DNA from: JAFMJV01 sp963814315
Lineage (GTDB): Bacteria; Chloroflexota; Limnocylindria; Limnocylindrales; CSP1-4
Length of the DNA: 64,000 bases
Direction of reading: 5' to 3'
Assembly (NCBI GenBank): GCA_963814315.1
Contig: CAWFCG010000003.1
Location: 1,178,001-1,242,000, forward strand
Below are positions 1 to 8,586 of the stretch, in pieces. Made by a program: the position numbers and the translations under genes. The notes under the pieces were generated by a model. It did not search any database, was not told where the DNA came from, and worked only from the letters and a program-made list of their open reading frames with translations. Numbering within the stretch: position 1 is the first letter of the stretch; every line of letters starts with the position of its first letter.

Positions 1-888
1 GCACCACGCTACAAGATCCGCAGGATCGCCGAGACCGGCATGCCCAGCACGGGATCGGGCGTCACCGGCCTCCGGGCGATCGCGGCCCAAGGCGGCATCG
101 CGCGCGTCCGGCTGGTCGCCGGCGACGTGGTGCCTCTCGGCGACGCGCGAGCGGAGGTGCTGTGGCCAACGCGCGAGGCCATCCCTGATCACACAATGTC
201 AGACGGTCGCGCCATCAACGGCACCTCCATCGTGCTCGCGGTCAGCCTTGGAGAGCAACGTGTGCTGCTCACGGGTGACGCGGAGGACGACCACGACGCT
301 GACATCGCCGCGGCCATCCCGCACGATGGTCGGCGCTGGGACCTGCTGAAGGTGGCACATCACGGTAGCGCCACGGCTTCAAGCCGATCGTTGCTGGAGA
401 CGCTACGTCCCCGGCTGGCAGCCATCAGCTCGGGCGTAGGCAACTCGTATGGCCACCCGACGCCGGCGACGCTCCAGCGTCTCCACGATGTCGGAGCTCG
501 AGTGTGGCGCACCGACGAGCAGGGCACGCTCACGATCGACCTCGACGGTCGAACGCGTTCAGCGACAGCGATGCTCGCCGGGCCGCCACGGCCGCCCAGA
601 TGCGTCGCCGACCCGGTCATCGGCCCCCTGCCCTCGGCTCATGGTCGCGACCCCTGCTACGCTCGACTCGATGGCAGTACCCACTCGAACCGAAGCGCTC
701 GCACTGCTGCTGTCCACCTCGCCCTCTCCACGCCTGCTGCAACACATGACCGTGGTGGCGGAGGTGGCCTCGTTCCTGGCCTATCGAGCCACGCAGGCGG
801 GCGTCGGATTGGACCGACGCCTGGTCGAGACAGCCGCGCTCCTCCACGACGTGGACAAGACGCTGCCGATGGGGCATCCGCTGCGTGA
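1..888 (+). CDS. comEC: ComEC/Rec2-type DNA-uptake protein, C-terminal metallo-beta-lactamase domain (5' partial)
   Basis: The reading frame is open from the window edge, so only the C-terminus is present. It shows the end of a metallo-beta-lactamase fold as found at the C-terminus of ComEC: VLLTGDAEDD, then LLKVAHHGS, then SSGVGNSYGHP and a final TLTIDLDG strand near base 550. In the family this domain follows the membrane channel that moves single-stranded DNA into the cell. Family members usually stop soon after the last strand. Here the frame runs on for about 110 low-complexity residues and overlaps the next gene by 218 bp. No frame has a stop between about 545 and 671, so a one-base error alone does not remove the overlap. 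Confidence 0.8.
   Translation, partial: APRYKIRRIAETGMPSTGSGVTGLRAIAAQGGIARVRLVAGDVVPLGDARAEVLWPTREAIPDHTMSDGRAINGTSIVLAVSLGEQRVLLTGDAEDDHDADIAAAIPHDGRRWDLLKVAHHGSATASSRSLLETLRPRLAAISSGVGNSYGHPTPATLQRLHDVGARVWRTDEQGTLTIDLDGRTRSATAMLAGPPRPPRCVADPVIGPLPSAHGRDPCYARLDGSTHSNRSARTAAVHLALSTPAATHDRGGGGGLVPGLSSHAGGRRIGPTPGRDSRAPPRRGQDAADGASAA
658..663 (+). promoter_or_regulatory. Candidate -10 box for the HD-domain gene, leaderless start
   Basis: TACGCT preceded by TGC (extended -10) ends 7 nt before the ATG at 671. Transcription would begin at or next to the start codon. It lies inside the comEC reading frame. No -35 box is evident. Confidence 0.45.
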
Positions 889-1303
889 ACTCGGTCACGG
901 AGCCGCTGGAGCAGCATGGCTCTGTGCAGCTGGACACGCCGAGCTGGCACGGACAGTGCAAGCGCATCCGGTGTCGCGTCTAGGCGAGGCCGACGCCGCC
1001 CACTGGGTGGCCGAGGCACCCATCGAAGAGCGCATCGTGAGCTATGCCGACAAGCGCGCCACACAGCGGGTCGTATCGCTGGATCAACGCTTCGATCGCT
1101 GGCGCAAGCGACACCCCGAGTTCCGCGAAGGACTCGACCGAGCCTTCAACATGGCACAGAGGCTGGAGGCCGAGCTGTGCACGACCATCGGCGTGGCACC
1201 GACCGCAGTCGAGCGACTACGTTGGGTCGACGATGCCCTGGAACGTGCTGAGGCCCATGGACACCTGCCCGAACTCGCCTCCTCCGATATCTCCGCCGCA
1301 TGA
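671..1303 (+). CDS. HD-domain phosphohydrolase (YqeK-like)
   Basis: A 210-residue protein with the HD metal-binding pattern: His in LLQHMTVVAEVA near residue 26, ALLHDVDK near residue 58, and a late SYADKRA. YqeK-type enzymes hydrolyse phosphorylated nucleotides such as Ap4A, but the exact substrate cannot be read here. The ATG at 671 keeps the whole first helix before the HD motif; starting at 746 would cut it. There is no ribosome-binding site, but a TACGCT box sits 7 nt upstream. It overlaps holA by 4 nt (ATGA), which indicates translational coupling. Confidence 0.75.
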   Translation: MAVPTRTEALALLLSTSPSPRLLQHMTVVAEVASFLAYRATQAGVGLDRRLVETAALLHDVDKTLPMGHPLRELGHGAAGAAWLCAAGHAELARTVQAHPVSRLGEADAAHWVAEAPIEERIVSYADKRATQRVVSLDQRFDRWRKRHPEFREGLDRAFNMAQRLEAELCTTIGVAPTAVERLRWVDDALERAEAHGHLPELASSDISAA

Positions 1304-2406
1304 CTCAGGCGCCACCACTGGCCTACTTCTGGGGCGAGGACGCTTTCAGCATCGAACGGGCTGCACGTACCTTCGCGGAACGCCTGTCGCCGCCGGGCGA
1401 GTCCATGGAGGTCTGGCGCGCCAACCTCGATGACGATGCTGGCGAGCAGGGTGCCTCGGCATCGTCAGCCAAACGACGGGCGTGGGCGCTCGACGGCATC
1501 GAGCAGCACCTGGGCATGGCACCACTGTTCGGGGCCGGCACCCTGGTGGTCGTCCGCCAACCGGCTGGCCTGCTCGCCGAGAAAGCGGCACGAGAACGCC
1601 TGCTGGCGTTCGTGGGCGCGGTCCCGCCCGGCAATGCCCTGTGTGTCACGGACCTGGTCGCCAGCGGCGCCAGGGTTCCGGCGGCGCGAGGTGTCCTTCA
1701 CGACGCCATCCGTGACGCCGGCGGGGTGGTGCAGGAGTTCAAGGTGCCCGGCCCGGGGCAACTGGAACCGTGGCTCGTGAAACGTGCCACGGAGCTGGGC
1801 ATCGAGTTGCAACCGGCCGCCGCGCGTCTGCTTGCCGAGCGAGTCGGCGGCCACGTCCGCGAGACCGACGTCGATCGCCGCCGACGCACGGAGATGGCCA
1901 ACGCCGAGCTGGAGAAGCTGGCGCTTTATCGGCCCGACGGCAGCATCAACGCAGACGATGTGGCGGCGCTGGTCAGCGAGACGATCCCGGGATCGATGTG
2001 GGCCTTCCTCGACGCGGTCGGCGCGCGCTCAGGAGCGGAGGCGGCCGGGCTTGCCGAACGCCTCCTGATCGATGGCACGCCACTGCCGGTGCTGGTGTCA
2101 CAGCTGCATCGCCGGCTACGCGACCTGCTGCTGGTCCGCGAGCACCTTGACGTTGGATCGCGGCCGCCAGAGATCGTCAAGGCGCTCAAGCTGCAGCCGT
2201 TCCGTGCGCAGAAGCTCGCCGAGCAGGCCCGCTACTGGTCGCTGCCCGCGCTGGAGGCAGCCCTCGTGGAACTGCTGGCGCTGGATCTGCGATCCAAAGG
2301 CATCTCGCTCGATGGCTCGACGCTCCAGGTATCGGAGGCCATCGACGCCTTGACCGTCCAGACCTGGATCTCACGCTACGCAATCGCGGCCAGCCAGCGG
2401 GAGTAG
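1300..2406 (+). CDS. holA: DNA polymerase III subunit delta
   Basis: A 368-residue protein of the usual HolA length. The N-terminus (PLAYFWGEDAFSIERAAR) is the typical delta opening that senses the clamp-loader nucleotide fold, followed by an AAA+-like core, the ELEKLALYRP helix and the C-terminal collar domain (VLVSQLHRRLRDLLLV). Delta opens the sliding clamp in the clamp loader. Placement directly after a competence gene fits the common comEC-holA neighbourhood. The start is fixed by the 4-nt ATGA overlap with the HD gene. Confidence 0.93.
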   Translation: MTQAPPLAYFWGEDAFSIERAARTFAERLSPPGESMEVWRANLDDDAGEQGASASSAKRRAWALDGIEQHLGMAPLFGAGTLVVVRQPAGLLAEKAARERLLAFVGAVPPGNALCVTDLVASGARVPAARGVLHDAIRDAGGVVQEFKVPGPGQLEPWLVKRATELGIELQPAAARLLAERVGGHVRETDVDRRRRTEMANAELEKLALYRPDGSINADDVAALVSETIPGSMWAFLDAVGARSGAEAAGLAERLLIDGTPLPVLVSQLHRRLRDLLLVREHLDVGSRPPEIVKALKLQPFRAQKLAEQARYWSLPALEAALVELLALDLRSKGISLDGSTLQVSEAIDALTVQTWISRYAIAASQRE

Positions 2407-2462
2407 GAGGCATCCACGCGGCATTCCCGTCCCACCGCGCGGCCGTCTGGCTAGCCCTGCTG

Positions 2463-3386
2463 GTGACGGTCCTGTGGAGCTCTTCGTGGGTGCTCATCCG
2501 CTGGGGCATGGACGACGAAGCACTGCCGCCGGTGACCTTTGCGGCACTCCGCTACGGCCTGGCCGCCATCGTGCTGGTCGGCTGGGTCATCCTGCGATAC
2601 GGGCGGCAACGACACGAGTACCGCGTCGACCGCGGCCTCGTCACGCGTCTGGTGCTGCTGGGTGTGGTGATGTACGCGTTGGCACAGGGCGCCATCTTCG
2701 TGGCACTCGACCGACAGCCAGCGGCCACCACCAGCCTGGTGTTGGCGATGACCCCGCTGTTGGTGGCTGGCGGCGCCGCGATCACGCTGAACGAGGTCCC
2801 CACGCGCTGGCAGCTCATCGGAGTCGTCCTCGTGGCCGTGGGTGCCTTCTTCTACCTCGCGGGAGACCTCGGGGCCAGTCTCGCCGGCATGGCCGCCGCA
2901 CTCGTAGCCTTGTGTGCCAACGTGGCGGCGTCTCTCCTTGGCCGTAGCGTCAACCGTGAAGGTCGGCTGCCCGCACCGGTCATCACTGCTACCAGCATGG
3001 CCGTCGGTGCGGGCGCTCTCGTGTTCATCGGAGTCGGCCTTGAGGGCATCCCGGACGTCTCGCCCAAGGGCTGGCTGATCATCGCCTGGCTGGCGGTCGT
3101 CAACACGGCGCTTGCGTTCACGCTGTGGAACGTTTCGCTACAGCGCCTGACGGCCACTGAATCGGCCGGCCTCAACAACACCATGCTGCTCCAGATCGCG
3201 CTGCTGGCCTGGATCTTCCTGGGCGAGGCGCCTGGGGCCTGGGGGCTGGTCGGTATCGCCTTCGTCTCAGCCGGTGTCTACATGGTCCAGGCCACCAACT
3301 GGTCGAGGGTCCGTCGGCACGCAGACGCCGAGGAGCACAAGGTTCAAACAGCCAAGAGGGCGGGAGAGAGGTCAGCGTCGGACTGA
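2463..3386 (+). CDS. EamA/DMT-family transporter
   Basis: A membrane protein of about 307 residues with roughly ten hydrophobic segments in two EamA repeats: the first around VTFAALRYGLAAIVL, the second ending FLGEAPGAWGLVGIAFVSAGVYMV. The family exports small metabolites; the substrate is unknown. The annotated GTG at 2463 lies inside the first membrane helix. The frame stays open upstream (HRAAVWLALL from about 2433) without an ATG, GTG or TTG, so the true start may be a rare codon such as ATC at 2412 just after TAGGAGG. It follows holA by 56 nt and ends in a palindrome shared with the convergent gene. Confidence 0.8.
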   Translation: MTVLWSSSWVLIRWGMDDEALPPVTFAALRYGLAAIVLVGWVILRYGRQRHEYRVDRGLVTRLVLLGVVMYALAQGAIFVALDRQPAATTSLVLAMTPLLVAGGAAITLNEVPTRWQLIGVVLVAVGAFFYLAGDLGASLAGMAAALVALCANVAASLLGRSVNREGRLPAPVITATSMAVGAGALVFIGVGLEGIPDVSPKGWLIIAWLAVVNTALAFTLWNVSLQRLTATESAGLNNTMLLQIALLAWIFLGEAPGAWGLVGIAFVSAGVYMVQATNWSRVRRHADAEEHKVQTAKRAGERSASD

Positions 3387-3394
3387 CGCGTCAG
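3383..3394. repeat. 12-bp palindrome carrying both stop codons of two convergent genes
   Basis: CTGACGCGTCAG is a perfect palindrome. Its left TGA ends the EamA gene on the plus strand and its mirror TGA ends the zinc-ribbon gene on the minus strand, leaving 4 nt between the two coding regions. It is too short to be a convincing terminator. Confidence 0.6.
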
Positions 3395-3657
3395 ACCGGG
3401 AACTGCGTTGCCCGCTCCTGGACCACACCGTCCGACTCGATGGCGAAGACGCAGCGGCCATCGGGGATATCCAGCACCTCCAGCAGGTCGGGATCGAGGT
3501 AGAGCTGGTGGCAATCGGAGCACAATGCGGCCGGGATGGCGAAGCACAAGCGCTCGTCGCCATCCGGCATACGGAACGTAGTGTCGAAGCGCGAGTTGAC
3601 CAGCTGGCGCTGGCACTGCGGACAGTCGTCCCGTAGCCACGTCATCGTTCGCATCAT
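3391..3657 (-). CDS. Small YgiT-like zinc-ribbon protein
   Basis: An 88-residue protein with two CxxC knuckles, CPQCQ near residue 12 and CSDCH near residue 47, followed by QLYLDPDLLEVLDI. This resembles the zinc finger of YgiT/MqsA-type proteins, but there is no C-terminal helix-turn-helix and no toxin partner next to it, so an antitoxin role is not supported. The start has two adjacent ATG codons after GAAGG. It lies 138 nt upstream of rsfS on the other side of a small hairpin. Confidence 0.6.
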   Translation of the reverse strand: MMRTMTWLRDDCPQCQRQLVNSRFDTTFRMPDGDERLCFAIPAALCSDCHQLYLDPDLLEVLDIPDGRCVFAIESDGVVQERATQFPV

Positions 3658-3669
3658 CCTTCGGCTCGA

Positions 3670-3688
3670 CGACCGGCCGGTCCGGTCG
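3670..3688 (-). terminator. Small GC stem-loop between rsfS and the zinc-ribbon gene
   Basis: CGACCGG and CCGGTCG form a 7-bp stem around a 5-nt loop. It lies downstream of rsfS is not the case on this strand: it follows the rsfS end by about 107 nt in the direction of transcription. No T-run follows, so a terminator role is only possible. Confidence 0.25.
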
Positions 3689-3795
3689 ACTCAGGAACAA
3701 CGATGCTACGGACGCGACCCAGCTACCCCCATGCCCCGGTGGTACCACGACCCGTTACCCGGTTGGGGCAGCGCGGTCGGCGACCGGGTGCTGGG

Positions 3796-4383
3796 CTACA
3801 CGACATGGAGCAGCAGGGCGGCTTGCGACCAGAGCTTCTCAAGCTGGTAGAACTCGCGCTCGGGCTTGCTCATCACGTGGACGATGGCACCCCCGAAGTC
3901 GACCAGGATCCAATGAGAGCTGGCGTCTCCCTCGCGGCTGATGGGTGCGTCGCCGTCTTCCTTGAGCCCTTCGATGATGCCGTCGGCGATGGCTGCAAGC
4001 TGGCGGTCCGAGGCACCGGAACAGATGACGAAGTAGTCGGTCATGGTGGTCTGGCCACGTACATCCAGCAGCACGATGTCAGAGGCCTTCTTGTCGGCCG
4101 CCAGATCCACGATGCGATGTGCCATCGCCAGGACCGACTCGTCTACCGCATCGACGACGATGGGCCCGCTACGCTCATCGTCGGCAGCACTTCGGCTTGA
4201 GGGTAGGCCGGGCCGAGCTGCCGCACGCGGGTCGGGCGCACGCTTGTCGACTTCTGTCAGCTCGTTTGCCGTCAACTCACTCTCGGTCGGATCGCTCTCG
4301 GTCGGATCGCTTGCCGCGGTGGCCTGCTCGTCATCCAATGCTCTCGGTTCCTCATGTTCGGGTTGGTCTTCTCGCATCATCAC
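3796..4383 (-). CDS. rsfS: Ribosome silencing factor RsfS, with a long acidic N-terminal extension
   Basis: The C-terminal 115 residues are a standard RsfS/Iojap domain: IVDLAADKKASDIVLLDV, then TDYFVICSGASDRQ and HWILVDFGGAIVHVM. RsfS binds ribosomal protein L14 and blocks joining of the subunits in starvation. Before this lies an unusual extension of about 75 residues, acidic and containing a DPTES repeat, without recognisable fold. The start ATG overlaps the racemase gene by 4 nt, so the extension is inside a coupled operon. A shorter product from an internal start is possible. Confidence 0.92.
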   Translation of the reverse strand: MMMREDQPEHEEPRALDDEQATAASDPTESDPTESELTANELTEVDKRAPDPRAAARPGLPSSRSAADDERSGPIVVDAVDESVLAMAHRIVDLAADKKASDIVLLDVRGQTTMTDYFVICSGASDRQLAAIADGIIEGLKEDGDAPISREGDASSHWILVDFGGAIVHVMSKPEREFYQLEKLWSQAALLLHVV

Positions 4384-5090
4384 GCCTCAGCTCCAGCCAG
4401 GGCCCAGCGTGCCGCTGCCTGTGCGTGCAGCGCCGTGGTAGGGAAATAGGGTACGTCCACCTCGCCCGGACCCACCAGCAGCTCGATCTCCGTGCAGCCG
4501 GCGATGACACCGCCGGCACCACGATCCACCAGACGAGTGATGGCGCGGAGGTAGCCCGCCCGTGACTCTGGCCTGATGACGCCTTGGACCAGTTCATCGT
4601 AGATGACATCGTGGATCAGGCTGCGGTCGGGCTCGTCGGGGATCATGACCCGTAAGCCACTGCGCTCCAGGCGCGCACGGTAGAAGTCACCCTCCATCGT
4701 GTAACGCGTGCCCAGCAGCGCCACATCCTCGACGCCAGCCTCGCGGACCGCGGCTGCGGTGGCGTCGGCCAGATGCAGGAAGGGCACGTCGATGGCAGCC
4801 TCGATGGCGTCGGCACAACGGTGCATGGTGTTGGTGCAGAGCACGATGAGCCCAGCGCCGGCGTCCTGCAGGTGCCGAGCATCCGCCGCCAGCAACGCTC
4901 CCGCGCCATCCCAGTCGCCCTCAGCCTGTAGTCGCTCGATGTCGCCGAAGTCGTAGGAGCGGACCAGCAGACTGGCCGACCGGACCCCACCCAGGGCGCG
5001 TCGTACCTCGCGGTTGATGATGCGCTCGTACTCGATCGACGATTCCCAGCTCATACCCCCAAGCAGGCCGATGGTGCGCAGATCACTCAT
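4380..5090 (-). CDS. Aspartate/glutamate racemase family protein
   Basis: A 236-residue protein opening with TIGLLGGMSWESS, the typical start of aspartate racemase-type enzymes. Both catalytic cysteines are present, in LCTNTMH near residue 85 and AGCTEIELL near residue 195. These enzymes invert the alpha carbon of an amino acid without a cofactor. The substrate may be aspartate or a related amino acid. It sits between nadD and rsfS with 4-nt overlaps on both sides, so it is made with them, although it has no known link to either function. Confidence 0.85.
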   Translation of the reverse strand: MSDLRTIGLLGGMSWESSIEYERIINREVRRALGGVRSASLLVRSYDFGDIERLQAEGDWDGAGALLAADARHLQDAGAGLIVLCTNTMHRCADAIEAAIDVPFLHLADATAAAVREAGVEDVALLGTRYTMEGDFYRARLERSGLRVMIPDEPDRSLIHDVIYDELVQGVIRPESRAGYLRAITRLVDRGAGGVIAGCTEIELLVGPGEVDVPYFPTTALHAQAAARWALAGAEA

Positions 5091-5815
5091 GTCCGCCCTC
5101 CCCCGTCGTGATTGGGCTGCTGTGCTTCGACATACAGCCGCTCAGCCTTGATGTACTGCGCGACCGCCGCCGGTACCAGGTCATCGATGGGCAAGCCCGC
5201 GCGGACGCGCTCACGGATGGTCGTCGACGCGATGTCCAGCTCAGGCCCGGGCAGGAAGGCGAAGCGATCCTCGCGACCTGGGTAGTGGGTCATCACCCAA
5301 TCACCGTCGAGCGGTTCGGCGCCAGGTCGTGGTGCCACCGCGATGCGACACAGATCCAGGATACGATCGGGCTGGCGCCACTCGTGGAAATCATCGAGTA
5401 CCTCTGCCGAGAGCACGAACCAAGGCTCAGGACGCCCCTCGCGCCGCGAGCGCGAGGCCAGATCGGCCACGGTATCGACCGCGTAGCTGGGCCCAGGCCG
5501 CTCAAGTTCAAGGCGCGAGAGCAGGAATGACGGCTCACTCGCGATGGCCAGCGCTACCATGGCTTCGCGGTGGACGGCCGCGGTGACGTCCCGGTCCTGC
5601 TTGTGGGGTGGGTCGGCATTGGGCACGAAGAGCACGTGCGCAAGATCCAGCTCGGTCCACGCCTCACGTGCCAGGGCAAGATGACCCTGGTGGACGGGAT
5701 CGAACGTGCCACCCAGGATCCCGATGGCTCGAGTCGCGGCACCTCCCGAAACAGCGGCCTCCGAAACAGCGGCCTCCGAAGACGAACCGCGCGACGGCTC
5801 GTCGCTCAAACCCAA
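5087..5815 (-). CDS. nadD: Nicotinate-nucleotide adenylyltransferase
   Basis: Nucleotidyltransferase fold with GILGGTFDPVHQGHL near residue 32 and the C-terminal STTIRERV motif near residue 205. NadD joins nicotinate mononucleotide and ATP to give deamido-NAD. The first 30 residues are an extra low-complexity tail with a SEAAV repeat. It overlaps obgE by 10 nt and the racemase by 4 nt, giving the order obgE-nadD-racemase-rsfS. Confidence 0.92.
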   Translation of the reverse strand: MGLSDEPSRGSSSEAAVSEAAVSGGAATRAIGILGGTFDPVHQGHLALAREAWTELDLAHVLFVPNADPPHKQDRDVTAAVHREAMVALAIASEPSFLLSRLELERPGPSYAVDTVADLASRSRREGRPEPWFVLSAEVLDDFHEWRQPDRILDLCRIAVAPRPGAEPLDGDWVMTHYPGREDRFAFLPGPELDIASTTIRERVRAGLPIDDLVPAAVAQYIKAERLYVEAQQPNHDGGGRT

Positions 5816-7110
5816 GCTCCGGGCTCAGCTCCCCACTCCAGCTCCGTCTCACCGATGCGCACCATATCGCCGGACTTGACCCCCGCCACACGCAGCTTCT
5901 CGACCAGGCCCAGCTTGACCAGCTCACGCTGGAAGCGAGAGGCAGATTCGTCGTTCTCGAAGTCGGTCTGTGCCACGAGGCGTTCCACGCGCCGTCCCTC
6001 GACGATCCAAACGCCGTCGGATTCGCGCGCGATGATGAAGCCCTCCTGCGCCGGATCGTAACGATGCACCACCACGCCGGCCGCCTCGCCCGGGCCACTC
6101 AGTAGCTCAGCGTCAGGCAGGAGGCGCGCCAAGGCTGAGCGCAACTCCCGCAGCCCGATCCTGTCAGCCGCCGAGATCTGCACGACCTCAAGATCCTCGT
6201 GGAGACGCGCCTCGTTGAAGGCCCGCAGCAGCTCCATATCGGGATCGAGGTCCATCTTGTTGGCCGCCACCAGCGTGGTCTTCTCCAGCAGCGCCGGATC
6301 GCGCGCCTCCAGCTCGTCGCGGATGATCTGGTAGTCACGCTCAGGATCGTCGGCGGACATGTCCACGACGTGCACCAACACCCGTGTGCGCTCCACATGA
6401 CGCAGGAAGGCGTGGCCAAGCCCGGCACCGGCGCTGGCGCCCTCGATGAGTCCTGGCAGGTCGGCCAGCGTGGGTCGACGCTCATCGGTGGGATCATCGA
6501 CGGCCAAGTCCAGCACGCCCAGGTTGGGCTCCAGCGTGGTGAAGGGGTAGTCGGCCACCTTGGGCGTGGCAGCGGTCAACGCCCGCAGCAACGTGGACTT
6601 GCCGGCATTGGGCAAGCCGACCAGGCCCACGTCAGCGATGAGTCGCAGCTCCAGGCGCAGGCGGCGCTCCTCCCCGGGTTCGCCCTTCTGGGCATGTTTG
6701 GGCGCCTGGTGCGTGGACGTCGCGAAGTGTGTGTTGCCCAGACCGCCACGTCCGGCGCGAGCGACCATGACCCGCTGTCCGGGATAGACCAGGTCAGCCA
6801 TGAGGTCACCACTGGCGGCATCGAAGACGACCGTACCTGGCGGGACTGCCAGCTCCAGGTCATCGCCGGCCTTGCCGTGGCGGCGCGAACGCTGGCCGGC
6901 GCTACCGTGCTGGGCCCGGAAGTGATGCTTGTAGCGAAAGTCGACCAGCATCGTCTGGCCCACATCCACCACCAGGTAGACGGAGCCGCCGCGGCCACCG
7001 TCGCCACCGTCGGGACCACCGCGAGGCACATGGGCCTCACGACGGAAGGTGGCGGCACCGTTGCCGCCGTTGCCGGCGCTGACGGTCAGGTCGACGCGGT
7101 CGAGGAACAT
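5806..7110 (-). CDS. obgE: GTPase ObgE/CgtA
   Basis: A 434-residue protein with the three Obg parts. A glycine-rich Obg fold (SAGNGGNGAATFRREA) starts the protein. The G domain shows GLPNAGKST, DLPGLIEGAS and NKMD. A C-terminal OCT domain (residues about 350-425) follows, with the VERLVAQTDFENDES strand region. Obg is an essential GTPase in late 50S ribosome assembly and stress signalling. It is 32 nt downstream of rho and probably shares its transcript. Confidence 0.96.
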   Translation of the reverse strand: MFLDRVDLTVSAGNGGNGAATFRREAHVPRGGPDGGDGGRGGSVYLVVDVGQTMLVDFRYKHHFRAQHGSAGQRSRRHGKAGDDLELAVPPGTVVFDAASGDLMADLVYPGQRVMVARAGRGGLGNTHFATSTHQAPKHAQKGEPGEERRLRLELRLIADVGLVGLPNAGKSTLLRALTAATPKVADYPFTTLEPNLGVLDLAVDDPTDERRPTLADLPGLIEGASAGAGLGHAFLRHVERTRVLVHVVDMSADDPERDYQIIRDELEARDPALLEKTTLVAANKMDLDPDMELLRAFNEARLHEDLEVVQISAADRIGLRELRSALARLLPDAELLSGPGEAAGVVVHRYDPAQEGFIIARESDGVWIVEGRRVERLVAQTDFENDESASRFQRELVKLGLVEKLRVAGVKSGDMVRIGETELEWGAEPGAWV

Positions 7111-7142
7111 CGCTCTGGCAGTGGCACGACCGACTGGTCGAG

Positions 7143-8414
7143 CTAACCCTGCCTGGCGCTTTCGGCCGCGGCCTGCCTGGTCAGCGTGGCGAGGAACTCG
7201 GCGTTCGAATCGGTCTTGGAGAGACGGTTGAGCAACAGCTCGATGCCCTCGTTGGTCCCCACCGCACCGAGCATGCGGCGCATCGTCCAGACCATCTTGA
7301 GGACGGGCTCTTCGAGCAGCAGTTCCTCGCGTCGAGTGCCGGAGCGCTGCACGTCGATCGACGGATAGATGCGCTTCTCAGCCAGCTTGCGATCGAGGAT
7401 GAGCTCACTGTTGCCGGTGCCCTTGAACTCTTCGTAGATGACGTCATCCATGCGCGAGCCCGTATCGACCAGGCACGTCGCGATGATGGTCAGCGAACCA
7501 CCCTCTTCCAGCTTGCGCGCGGCGCCGAAGAAACGCTTGGGCGGATAGAGCGCCACCGGATCGATACCACCGGTCAGGGTACGGCCGGACGGCGGCAGCG
7601 CCAGGTTATAGGCGCGCGAGAGCCGCGTGATCGAGTCGAGCAGGATGACCACGTCGCGGCCGCTTTCGACCTGCCGCTTGGCGATCTCGAGCGCCATCTC
7701 CGCCACATGGGTGTGGTTCTCAGTGGGCTCGTCGAAGGTGGAGGAGATGACCTCACCCTTGACCGAGCGGCGCATGTCCGTGACCTCCTCCGGTCGCTCG
7801 CCGATGAGCGCGACCATGAGCAGGATCTCAGGGTAATTCTCCGTGATGCCGTTGGCCATGTTCTTGAGCAGCATCGTCTTGCCGGCCTTGGGCGGGCTGA
7901 CGATGAGCGCTCGCTGGCCCTTGCCGATGGGGTTGACGAGGTTGACCAGGCGCTGGCTCAGATTCTTGGGATCGGATTCAAGGTTGATGAGCTCGTAGGG
8001 GTGGATCGGCGTGAGCTCTTCGAAGTGCGGTCGGCGGCGAGCGTCGTTGGGATCCATCCCATTGACCGTGTCCACGCGCACCAGGCCCCAGTACTTCTCA
8101 CCTTTCTTGGGAGGTCGCGGAATGCCAGCCACGCGATCACCGCCACGCAGGTCGAAGCGACGTACATGACTGGAGCTGACGTAGATGTCATCCGGGCTGG
8201 GCATGAGGCCACGACGGCGCATGAAGCCGTAGCCGTCCTCGACCAGATCGAGGATGCCGGCGGCGTACTTCTGGCCACTGCGCTCTGTCTGGCGCTGCAT
8301 GATCTGCTCGACGAGCTCGTCCCGCGCCATGCCATTTGCGTCCGCGACGTCAAGGTCACCGCCGATCCTGGCGAGCTCGTCGACATCCTTCTTCTCGAGT
8401 TCCTTGATGTCCAT
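7143..8414 (-). CDS. rho: Transcription termination factor Rho
   Basis: A 423-residue protein. An N-terminal Rho_N helical domain (MDIKELEKKDVDELARI) is followed by the cold-shock-like RNA-binding domain (GILDLVEDGYGFMR) and the ATPase core with Walker A SPPKAGKTMLL and the DSITRLSRAYN segment. It lacks the long insert seen in some actinobacterial Rho proteins. The ATG at 8414 fits the normal Rho start; the frame is open further upstream but that part is unlike Rho and lies in the leader. A clear promoter lies about 170 nt upstream. Confidence 0.96.
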   Translation of the reverse strand: MDIKELEKKDVDELARIGGDLDVADANGMARDELVEQIMQRQTERSGQKYAAGILDLVEDGYGFMRRRGLMPSPDDIYVSSSHVRRFDLRGGDRVAGIPRPPKKGEKYWGLVRVDTVNGMDPNDARRRPHFEELTPIHPYELINLESDPKNLSQRLVNLVNPIGKGQRALIVSPPKAGKTMLLKNMANGITENYPEILLMVALIGERPEEVTDMRRSVKGEVISSTFDEPTENHTHVAEMALEIAKRQVESGRDVVILLDSITRLSRAYNLALPPSGRTLTGGIDPVALYPPKRFFGAARKLEEGGSLTIIATCLVDTGSRMDDVIYEEFKGTGNSELILDRKLAEKRIYPSIDVQRSGTRREELLLEEPVLKMVWTMRRMLGAVGTNEGIELLLNRLSKTDSNAEFLATLTRQAAAESARQG

Positions 8415-8586
8415 CGTGTCCGGTGTCAGTTCCTTGCGGCAAGGGGATGGATGCTCGACACTGCCACGCACAGAGCGCCAAGCAGGGTGAGGATCCAGGA
8501 TGGGTGCCGTCCGCACCTGAGATCGCAGATGCACCAGGACGTGTGACGGCCCGGCGGCGACTCAGCGGTGCGGGAGGGTGACTCCG

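Noticed and set aside
7707..8546. A long plus-strand frame across rho
   Set aside because: Rho is certain on the minus strand; this frame has no features of its own.
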